A stretch of 36,083 bases of DNA from the IMG/VR virus record IMGVR_UViG_3300042889_000449, positions 1 through 36,083 of that record, one strand, 5' to 3'. The DNA comes from a virus. Below, piece by piece: positions 14,527 through 22,600 of the stretch. The notes beneath the pieces were generated by a model. It had not been told where the DNA came from and did not search any database. It saw nothing but the letters and a program-made list of their open reading frames with translations. Each line of letters starts with the position of its first letter. Positions within the stretch are counted from its first letter, which is position 1. The position numbers were made by a program, and so were the translations under genes.

Positions 14527-15323
14527 GCAAGCCAATGCTGATAGAAGTTTTCAGCAATGATTTCTTGTCCGGCAGCACTAGAATGATAGCCAGGATCTTC
14601 ACCCTTAAAAGGATTGTTACCGCATATGGCCTGAGGCGAGCGTGTGTCATCTAAATTAATGTAGTGATCAGGCACAAGAGCAGGAAATGCTTCGCGCCAC
14701 TGATTGACATTGGCAGGATCAAAGGGCCATAGTAAGTTGGGCAGCACCAAGAACTGGATGTCTTCTAAGAACATGGTGATCACACCTTCGCGTATCATCC
14801 ACTCGTCCTGTTGTTTTTTCCAAGCATTGTCATAGATTGAATCAATCCAATGCCTCACACCCGTTTGCGCTTGTTTAGTAATGCGACCCATTCTATACGG
14901 ATGATCAAAGTTTTCAGCTAGTGTAAAGATAGTTTCACAAATCATGTTTGATGACTCCCGACCATAGTTTACATTGCGTATGCCATCTTCTCTGCGGTAG
15001 CCATTGCCCAGTTTTCTATTTTGCAAGTGGCGTTCCAGTGGAGGGTTTTCTCCTGCACTAGGTGCTTGTGACCAGTCATAAGGCACAGAGTTGGCGGGGA
15101 TTTCCATTCTGTCCCAAAAGGTAGGACCAATTATAGCAAAATCTGGACGCTGTCTACGAATTTCATCTATTTGAATGCGTATGCCGCCATTTGAACAGCC
15201 TTGTCTAGCAAGATTGACCAATTCCCAGCCACCTAGTTTTTCAGCCAGGCGTTCACTCCAGGCAGTGCCCGGCAAAGTTTGACTCACAGCTGAAAATGAA
15301 CAGCCTGCTACCATTAATTTCAT
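14514..15323 (-). CDS. SGNH/GDSL-type hydrolase or acyltransferase
   Basis: The 269-aa protein carries the SGNH blocks in order: G7-C-S9-F-S (block I, nucleophile Ser), G42-C-S-N45-G (block II/III glycine and asparagine), IIGPTFWDRME at about 64-74, and D243-x3-H247 in DPGYHSSAAGQ (catalytic Asp and His). Enzymes of this fold remove or move acetyl and other acyl groups on sugars and lipids. There is no signal peptide, so it works inside the cell or the virion. It overlaps the stop of the PIG-L gene by ATGA, so the two are coupled, and it converges on the plus-strand genes. Together they suggest trimming or decorating of a glycan. Confidence 0.8.
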   Translation of the reverse strand: MKLMVAGCSFSAVSQTLPGTAWSERLAEKLGGWELVNLARQGCSNGGIRIQIDEIRRQRPDFAIIGPTFWDRMEIPANSVPYDWSQAPSAGENPPLERHLQNRKLGNGYRREDGIRNVNYGRESSNMICETIFTLAENFDHPYRMGRITKQAQTGVRHWIDSIYDNAWKKQQDEWMIREGVITMFLEDIQFLVLPNLLWPFDPANVNQWREAFPALVPDHYINLDDTRSPQAICGNNPFKGEDPGYHSSAAGQEIIAENFYQHWLAHFK

Positions 15324-15835
15324 TGGGGTTCCTTGTAATCGTTTTGATGTGTTATGGGATGAAAGCCACGCACAATCTCGCCATGCAGTGGTAGTTCATC
15401 TATGCTATATGTATCTGGTGGCACAGTGTAGGTCACAGTTCCTTGGCCCGGCGGAGCAAAAGTAATCACCTGTGGATGATTGGCTACAGCTCGGTAAACC
15501 AAGCAATGATGTATGTGTCCATAATCCCCCTGCTTGTCGTGTGTGAGAATCAAGTCGTAGTTGGCTGCCAACTGTGCGCAGGCTGTTTCTGCATCTAGTG
15601 CAGACCAGCATGTGAATCGTTGTTGTTCGTTGTCGTGCCAATGATCTTCAAAGCCCAAGAACACACAGTTGATTCCACGCTTGTGCCAAAAGTCAGCCAG
15701 TTCCTGACCACGAGGATCTTGCTCTGTATAGGTTAAGTATCCAATGGTCCATTTGTGCTCGGGATGATTGTGTATGAAACTGTAGGCAAATATCACACAG
15801 TCATCAGGGTGTGCTACCAAACACAAGGCTTTCAT
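15320..15835 (-). CDS. PIG-L/LmbE-type deacetylase
   Basis: I start at ATG 15835, which overlaps the stop of the gene upstream (ATGA); the longer reading from 15901 lies inside that gene. The 171-aa protein has the PIG-L zinc signature A8-H-P-D-D-C near the N-terminus (usual form AHPDDE) and a second motif THDKQGDYGHIHH matching the downstream His-containing segment of the family. The replacement of the common Glu by Cys after HPDD is unusual and may affect catalysis. Family members remove N-acetyl groups from sugars such as GlcNAc. The gene lies between an SGNH hydrolase and a DUF6492-like glycosyltransferase. Confidence 0.82.
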   Translation of the reverse strand: MKALCLVAHPDDCVIFAYSFIHNHPEHKWTIGYLTYTEQDPRGQELADFWHKRGINCVFLGFEDHWHDNEQQRFTCWSALDAETACAQLAANYDLILTHDKQGDYGHIHHCLVYRAVANHPQVITFAPPGQGTVTYTVPPDTYSIDELPLHGEIVRGFHPITHQNDYKEPQ

Positions 15836-16641
15836 AGGATGCCTCGTTCGGCTAACAATGTATGATATTGTTGCTGTTGTTCTTTGCTTAGTTGTGACCA
15901 TGCATTTCTGTGTATGCTTACTGTGAGAGTTTTGGGCTGACTCATTGTGTTAAATTTTGAATCAAAGATGCCTGTTTCACTGTGACAAAGATTAGCAGGA
16001 TGAATGCGTGATTGTGGGTGATATCTCTTGTCAAATGTGCGATCTCGGTACCACACATAGCCTGAATACAATATGAACTCTGTAAGCCGACCCTGTTGTT
16101 GAAAGTAGTCACTAAAGTCTTGGCCAGTTCTGTGTTCTACTTCTTGAATCATTTCTCTTGTTAAACTGGGTTCAACAAAAAATGGCACACCACCGGGGCC
16201 TAACTGTGCTGGCAAATCAATGTCAAACAACTGGTTGGTTATGTTTCGGCTGGCATCAAATACAGGATAGATTGGCATACTTCCTGTAGCAGCACGCCCG
16301 TCTACTATCACTTGATCCAACTCAATTGGTCGCACAAATAGTGTTTTGGCATCTACAATCATGCACCAAGCATTCTTACTCTGGGCTGCACCTAATATCT
16401 TTAACACTTGTTGACTGACCCAACCGTTGTCACTCCAGGCGCAACCAAATGAAGATCTTGGAACGATTCTCACATGATCAGCAAATGCACCATACCAGGC
16501 AGGATCTACTCGGCTAAGATCATTCACCATTACAAAGATATTTTTCAAGCCGATGTCTTTACAATATAGCTCAATGCTACGGGCTTGTAGTTTTAGAATG
16601 TCAAGTTCGGATTCAAATACAACTGTGCAGATATCAATCAT
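15832..16641 (-). CDS. DUF6492-like (glycosyltransferase-type) protein
   Basis: The 269-aa protein starts MIDICTVVFESELDILKLQ and has CMIVDAKTLFVRPI at about residue 92-105. This is the place where DUF6492 proteins have a metal-binding Asp pair in a strand (DxD-like, with D-A-K here). QVLKILGAA before it is the helix that normally precedes that strand, and ILYSGYVWYRD later fits the family's 'E-x-x-x-Y-x-x-Y' segment. It has no signal peptide. It heads the coupled minus-strand trio with the PIG-L deacetylase and SGNH hydrolase. It may transfer a sugar that those enzymes then modify; this is context-based inference. Confidence 0.66.
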   Translation of the reverse strand: MIDICTVVFESELDILKLQARSIELYCKDIGLKNIFVMVNDLSRVDPAWYGAFADHVRIVPRSSFGCAWSDNGWVSQQVLKILGAAQSKNAWCMIVDAKTLFVRPIELDQVIVDGRAATGSMPIYPVFDASRNITNQLFDIDLPAQLGPGGVPFFVEPSLTREMIQEVEHRTGQDFSDYFQQQGRLTEFILYSGYVWYRDRTFDKRYHPQSRIHPANLCHSETGIFDSKFNTMSQPKTLTVSIHRNAWSQLSKEQQQQYHTLLAERGIL

Positions 16642-16656
16642 GCACTTATGTATGTG

Positions 16657-17172
16657 TCAATGTCCAGTGGCTGCTAATTCAGCGCCTTTGTTGAATGAGT
16701 TTGACCAGGAGGCTGCGCTCTTACGACCCTTTGAGATGCTCCAGTTGTATCCAGCACGGTGTCCGGAACAGTCTTTGGTGCATTGTGAACCCATGAAGGT
16801 GAGTTCGTCCAGTTGTTCTTCTGTGACATCTTGTTCCCAAACTCTAACATCTTCTCCACGGTGCCTGTTCCAAAAGCCTGCACCTGCATCTGTTTGGTCC
16901 CAACTGCGGTTGATAACAAATCCACGACTCTTAATGTAGTCGTACATGACTCTAGCAATACCTTGACCTTGATACTTTTCATCAACTTGTAAATCTTGTG
17001 GATCAAGTGCTCGACCATCCATGTTAAAAATAACATGACCCATTGCATTTCCAAAATCATTAAGTGCTTTGACGATTAATTCACCGTCTTTTTCCGCCAT
17101 AGTAAAAGTAACACCCTCAAATTCTTGTGTAGGATATTTTTTGTATTCAACTATGAACTCTTGGGCTCTCAT
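16657..17172 (-). CDS. GNAT-like domain fused to a small Cys module, capsid-targeting-like start
   Basis: The 171-aa protein begins MRAQEFIVEYKK, a close fit to T4 capsid-targeting leaders with a possible cut after I-V-E. Residues about 15-110 look like a GNAT acetyltransferase: VDEKYQGQGIARVMYDYIKS has the acetyl-CoA-binding Q-x-x-G-x-A pattern, and GAGFWNRH is the usual final helix. The last 45 residues form a separate module with TFMGSQCTKDCSGHRAGYNW and a Ser/Lys-rich tail. I remember this Cys-His module from other T4-like phage proteins, where its role is unknown. The gene overlaps the stop of the 709-aa gene by ATGA. An injected enzyme that acts on host or virion targets is my inference. 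Confidence 0.72.
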   Translation of the reverse strand: MRAQEFIVEYKKYPTQEFEGVTFTMAEKDGELIVKALNDFGNAMGHVIFNMDGRALDPQDLQVDEKYQGQGIARVMYDYIKSRGFVINRSWDQTDAGAGFWNRHRGEDVRVWEQDVTEEQLDELTFMGSQCTKDCSGHRAGYNWSISKGRKSAASWSNSFNKGAELAATGH

Positions 17173-19298
17173 TTTTTAGGTTGAACTGCTGTGGGCATGT
17201 TGCGATACACACGTTTGGCGGGATCGTACACAGTTTTTAACGGTCCCAGGCCAGCCAGCTTTTTTACTCTGGCAACCATGTCTTGGTAGTCATCACCGTA
17301 GTCGGCTTCGGGCGGATCACGATAGTCTGCACCCTTTTGTTGCTCGCCTTCGTCCATGCCTGATTGTTTATTTCCATGTGGCCATTTGATACCCATGCTC
17401 TTGTCCAATTTAGAAGTCAAGTCTTTGTCTAAATGATCAATGTCTTTGGCATATTTGCCTGGATCATACGGAGCACGCGGTGCTTCGCCACCACCATATG
17501 CACCACTGCTACGATGTATGATGCCTGTTTTGGTTTTTTCAACTTCGCCTTCTGTGGTGCGAGCAGGTAATTTTTTGTAGTTGCTGCCTTTATCCGCCTT
17601 GTTAAACTCTCGAGCAACATCTTGACTGATGCCAACTTTCTTGGCAAACTTGGGATTGTGTGCGGCTGCTGCCATGGTGCGGAATTGTGCTTGGCTTACT
17701 GACTTTTCATTGACTTGGTCTTCCGCCATACCTTGTTCTTTTGCAAAGTCCATGTCTGTTTTTCCAGCATCAATTTTTGCTTTTTCAGCATCAATTTCTT
17801 TTTGTTTTTCTGCGTCTAACCAATACTTGTCATTCTTTTCAATGATAGCTTCGGCTTCATCTTTCTGTAATGTCACTGGCCATTGTTCACCGCGCCATCT
17901 AAATTCAGATTTCCCTTGATATGCATTTTTGGCATGCAATATCATAAACTCTACTTTTTCAGCTTCACTTCCAAAATATTTTTCAACCATCATCTGAATC
18001 ACACCTGGCACTTTGTTTTGTTGATTTTGTAATGTTTGGAATAACTGATTACCAACTGCGGTGCTGGCTGCCGCGGCTGCAAACGGACCTATCAATGCTG
18101 TTGTTGCTGCGTATGTGCTTATTGCACCTATTCCTATAGGCAAAAAGTCACTAACAAATCTAGACGCAGCTCTCATAAAGATTGCCAGCATCGAACTTGG
18201 ATTAAAGATTTCATCGATCTGTTCAACTTTGCTCCATCCAATTTTTCTACCGTCCGGTAAAGTTGCTTGCATTGGCCCGTCAATCATTTTAGCCTGTGTA
18301 ATTTTAGCACCCGGAAACTTGCTCATGACTAGTTGTGCCCATTGCGCTTGTGTGCGACCTTTGGCGTCAACTGCTCTTTCCATTCCTTCTGCCATGCCTT
18401 CTTGCATGTTCTTTAATAGTTCTTTTGCTTTTTCAACACTAACCATTGGTCTTGGGTGCTTACCGTCTACTACACTTTGCAAATATTCTTTGCTAAAGCC
18501 TTTTGGTGCTTCTGCAGCCGGTTTATTATCAGCAGGTGCTGTCACTGTTGCACTTGGCTTTAATCCGCCGGTGAAACCACCTTGACCATCAGGAGTAACT
18601 CTGGCATTGGCACCACCTGCACCCAGAGCCATGGCACCTGCTAATGCGGCTGAACCCAATGCGCTTTTCCACCCTTCAGTTAAATCAGTTACACCAAAAC
18701 CAATATAGCTGTCACCGTGTTCGTCGCCTGATCGAACAACAAATGCGCCGCCCTCTTCACTTTCAATTTCACCAATTTCCCAACCTTGGCGAGCTAGAGC
18801 TTGTTCAACTTGTTGTTGTACAGCATCATCACCATTGTACCACATACGAGCGTACTTGTGTAGTGTATCTTCTTCACCACTGTCACCGCCATCACCTGGC
18901 GCAAATTCATTCAACGAGCCCTCCGCCACACCTTGCTTTTTGTTTAACTCTTTGTTTAGAATCTTTTCACCATGTTTGGCTACTTTTTCGGGTGTGGTTG
19001 CTTTAGCGGTGTATTCTTTCTTGCCAGCGTTTGAATCATTACTACCATCACGACCTGGAGGTGTTTGTGATTTGTCCATTTCCATCACACCTTCCGACTT
19101 GTTGCCATAGTTGTCTGCACCTTTTTTACGGCACTGAACCAAGCGTCCTGATGCATAGGCTGACGGCCAAACTTTAGCACTTGCTTTGACCTTGTAGTAG
19201 CAGGCATCTTTCTTTTCCGCCAGGATCAAGTCTGAAAAACTAATGCCACCGCATTCGGGACACAGTTGTGGGGATTCGTATAAGTCGTGTATGATCAT
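17169..19298 (-). CDS. Modular 709-aa virion polyprotein with membrane-active segment
   Basis: Modules in order: start MIIHDLYESP with a possible cut after L-Y-E; a C13-x2-C16 knuckle; a Cys/aromatic module CYYKVKASAKVWPSAYASG (33-51); a disordered charged linker; a first KQGVAEGSLNEF linker (121-132); a small folded domain (145-205); a Gly/Ala-rich stretch; QEGMAEGMER (299-308); a small domain ending in GRKIGWSKVEQI; a hydrophobic segment at about 366-425 with two membrane-like stretches (FLPIGIGAISTYAATTALIG); a helical region; EQGMAEDQVNE (521-531); and a basic module AAAAHNPKFAKKVGISQDV. There is no catalytic motif I can name. The V/M-A-E linkers fit the prohead-protease rule. It overlaps neighbours on both sides. 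It is probably head-packaged, and the hydrophobic part could act in membrane passage of DNA. Confidence 0.75.
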   Translation of the reverse strand: MIIHDLYESPQLCPECGGISFSDLILAEKKDACYYKVKASAKVWPSAYASGRLVQCRKKGADNYGNKSEGVMEMDKSQTPPGRDGSNDSNAGKKEYTAKATTPEKVAKHGEKILNKELNKKQGVAEGSLNEFAPGDGGDSGEEDTLHKYARMWYNGDDAVQQQVEQALARQGWEIGEIESEEGGAFVVRSGDEHGDSYIGFGVTDLTEGWKSALGSAALAGAMALGAGGANARVTPDGQGGFTGGLKPSATVTAPADNKPAAEAPKGFSKEYLQSVVDGKHPRPMVSVEKAKELLKNMQEGMAEGMERAVDAKGRTQAQWAQLVMSKFPGAKITQAKMIDGPMQATLPDGRKIGWSKVEQIDEIFNPSSMLAIFMRAASRFVSDFLPIGIGAISTYAATTALIGPFAAAAASTAVGNQLFQTLQNQQNKVPGVIQMMVEKYFGSEAEKVEFMILHAKNAYQGKSEFRWRGEQWPVTLQKDEAEAIIEKNDKYWLDAEKQKEIDAEKAKIDAGKTDMDFAKEQGMAEDQVNEKSVSQAQFRTMAAAAHNPKFAKKVGISQDVAREFNKADKGSNYKKLPARTTEGEVEKTKTGIIHRSSGAYGGGEAPRAPYDPGKYAKDIDHLDKDLTSKLDKSMGIKWPHGNKQSGMDEGEQQKGADYRDPPEADYGDDYQDMVARVKKLAGLGPLKTVYDPAKRVYRNMPTAVQPKK

Positions 19299-19648
19299 TT
19301 CTTTTTAGTGGCCACGTTGATGGCCTTTCCTGTGCGGTTGGGGTTGGGATCTTCTCTGCGCTTTCTTCTGGCTGCTGACGCACGACCTTTTTTGCCCAGA
19401 GCATGTGCCTTGCTCTGTGGCAAACACTTGGGCTTGCCTTCTTTTTCACTGCCTCTAGCACAGTCGCCACGGATTTTGCCATCGGGCCCAAATCTCACCC
19501 ACTTGTCTTTGAACCAATCACGAAGATTTTCTTCCAACTCAGTTTCGCTCACAGGCACACAATTGGGCACCTGACGACCACCTTTGTTTTTCATGCCTGC
19601 TTGGCGATAACCGTCCCAGCAGGCTTCGAGAATTTCTTTATATCTCAT
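19295..19648 (-). CDS. Small basic Cys-module protein, capsid-targeting-like start (117 aa)
   Basis: It begins MRYKEILEACWDGY, matching the capsid-targeting-like leaders of its neighbours with a possible cut after I-L-E. Two small modules follow: CWDGYRQAGMKNKGGRQVPN with a closing Cys (residues 10-30), and DKWVRFGPDGKIRGDCARG...GKPKCLPQSKAHALGKK with a very basic tail RRKRREDPN. Both look like recurring viral modules, as I recall them from T4-like phages, with no known function. The basic tail suggests DNA contact inside the head. The ATG has no Shine-Dalgarno and follows AATAAATA (19656-19663) by 7 bases. The stop overlaps the 709-aa gene start by ATGA. Confidence 0.74.
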   Translation of the reverse strand: MRYKEILEACWDGYRQAGMKNKGGRQVPNCVPVSETELEENLRDWFKDKWVRFGPDGKIRGDCARGSEKEGKPKCLPQSKAHALGKKGRASAARRKRREDPNPNRTGKAINVATKKK

Positions 19649-19654
19649 GATTGT

Positions 19655-22600
19655 TTATTTATTGCGTTTGGCTTTAGCCCGTCCAGCCTTCATGTTGGCC
19701 ATCCAATGTGCCAATTGTCCTTTGCGACCGCCTTGTTTGGCCACTTTACGCAGGGTGCCAACTGATGCTTTGGTGGGCACACCGTATCTTTTTGAGTCGC
19801 CTTTGTCCTGCGGATTCCGACCATCCGCAAAGTTTTCATTCTCAATACTTTTGCCACCGCTGTCGCCTACGCCCAGATACTTTATAGCATATTCTCGGGC
19901 ACGTTGCTGGCCTTCAGGAGTGTATGCTTTGTCAAGAGCATCCCATCCGCGCAACACAATCCATTTTTCTTGCGCCTCGTCCCATTCCATATAGCTGCTG
20001 ACGTTTACTAAGTCTTTAATCTCAGCTGGGAATTTGTTATGTCTAGTGGCATTGAAGTCATGCCCAATATTGGGAGGAGAATCATGACTGCCCCTAGCAT
20101 CTATGTATTTTTGAGTTTTTACATCATACACATAAGCATGAGTCAGGGACCAATTTTGATGATTGTATTGTATATCCTGTTGCCGTGCCGGGTCGAGTTC
20201 ATCGAACTCGTCAGGTTCTATATACATGTCTGGCATAGAATCAAAAAATTCATAGACAAATCCTAATGGAAATCTTTGAGGATCCATTTTGTGTATTGTA
20301 AGTGCTAACACTGCACATTCACCTTGCATGTACTGAGCTTGTGCAATGGCCCGCTCATCTGATTCAACAATAAATTCATTTGCTTCTGCAAGTTCTTCTT
20401 TGCCCAAGAATGTTTGAGCAAACAACTGACACTCGCCCCATAGTTTATCATTTTCTGTCACATACACACGGAAGTCAGCGTCTCGATCGTCATGCTGTGT
20501 GGGGTCTTGATAGCCTGCATACACCTTGTGTATGCCCACAGAGTTCAGTAGGTCTTTGCAACTTTCACCGTGGCGTTCTTCCATGGGTGAGTTGCAGGGA
20601 CTGCAAGTGGTCACAACAATTGAACCGTCGGGTATCTCACCTATGCTTTTTCTATACTTGTCTATGGCCACTCGTTCAGCATGGCGGCGTGTGCCATCTC
20701 GGGCAGGCAAGTTGATGCCGTAGATCATTCTGTTGTCAGGGTCAATCACACAGGCAGCAACTTGTCCATAGCGTTCAGGATCTCGCTGTTGACCTTGCAC
20801 TACCATGCGGCAGCATTTGGCCAGCACACGATCTAGCTTGGGTCTATCATGCAGTTCATAGTCGCCGGCTGACTCTGCTAGGCCTTCTGTCATGATCGGA
20901 ACAACTTCAATTTGTACCAAGTCTGTATTTGGCGCATTACTTCTTATCCATTGTAAGGCAATACCATTGGCATCTGACTGCGAATTACCAATGCCGCTGA
21001 ATCTATACAATTCTTCACCAGTGTCAACATTCATTACTTTCCAGGCACCAGAGAATGTGCCAGGTGTGGCTCGTTGTCGTGCAAGGTCTGCTGTGCTCCC
21101 AGGATAGACCACCTCCACATCTGGCTCGACATCAATTATACCACCCGATGCTGCGTCAGTGCTACCGGCAGTTTGCCGAGTTCTTACTTCAAAGTCATTG
21201 GGATTATAGCCGTTTTGGCTTAGCCACGTTCTTGCTTCTGTTTCAGCAGCACCGCGATTTGTGAACTCAGGATTGTAGTAAACTTGGTTATTGCTTCTAC
21301 TAGCCACTTCCCATGGTCCTGGTCCAGTTGGTCTTAGAGGGTTCACATCTGTTTGTACTGTGTCTGCAGGCTGGTCCCATTGTTCAGTATCCACCACCAT
21401 GTAGTCAGCAGGAACTACATTGTTTCTAGCAGCCCATGCTTGGAGAATATATCTGCCTTGTGCCTGCTCTGCTGGATTGCCCATGTTGAATCTAAACAGA
21501 TATTCAGGTCGTCGACCACTTCGTCCATACAAGGCTGGATCTGAGCGTGGCACAACAGCATAGCGACCATTGGGATCGTTAGGTCTACCGCTTTGGCTTC
21601 TGTCAGTATTTGGTCCGTACACAATGTTTTCGTCACCAGGATGTGCTTCTTCCCACTGCTGTAATACTGTGTATGCATCTTGGTAATTAACAGCATTAAA
21701 TCTATAAATGATTTCATTAGTATCTGAATTCTTCAAAAACCAGTTACCGTCAGGATTACTTGGGCGGCCGTTCAAAGTTGGCACAGTTGCTTCTTCATAC
21801 GGACGCACAGGCTCGGCAACAATGGATTGTCGGGTGTTAGCCCAAGACGGATAGCCATCGTCACCCAAGGCTTTTTCAATAGCTTCTTTTTTACTTGACG
21901 CAACAACTTCTACACTGGCATAACTATTGCCAGGATTGGAAACACGCCACCACATCTTTTCACCGCTTGTTTCGCCGCGTTTTTCTTTGCGTTGTAGTTG
22001 TGCTTGTTTCACAAAACTACGCAAGGCTGCCCGGGGAATCTTGCCAGCAACATAATCAGCAAAGTATTTGATGGTGTCTGAGCCCTTTTGGTCCTGTGTC
22101 AATAGTTTGTACAGTTTCTTTTGGTATTCTTCCCGGTATGCGTCAGGGTTGAGTGCCGCACTCATGGCCACTGTAAAACGCAACAGAGTGTTTTCAATTT
22201 GGCTAAAGTTTTCATCCAACCAGTCACCACCAGGTGAACGGAATTCAATGTGTCCGTCCTTGGTATTGATTGATGTGTACTTATCTGTGTAGCCTCCGTG
22301 AATGGCCTTGGAAGCCAGTTCACCCATTTGGCCTTTCATCTTATCCAACAACTGCTGTGCTTCTTCGGGCCGTTGTCGTACACGATCACGCACTTTGCCC
22401 AGAGCAGATTTGGCGTAGGTATTTGATGCACGACCAAACAAGTCTAACACATACTCGTCACCTAATAATAAAGCCAACTTCACAAAGTCCAAGCGGTCTT
22501 TACTGTATTCAGGCACAGAAATGTTAATGTGCAGGCCAGTGGACTGATTGGTATAAACGCCCATGCGTCCGGCCCAGGCCTTCACTGCATTCAAATCTTT

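Noticed and set aside
16674-17060. 128-aa minus-strand frame
   Set aside because: Overlaps the GNAT-like gene in another frame; the annotated frame has domain motifs and a leader.
18061-18585. 174-aa open frame on the plus strand
   Set aside because: It lies antisense inside the 709-aa gene, has the Leu/Ser/Ala composition of a shadow frame and no ribosome site; the minus-strand gene has clear modules.
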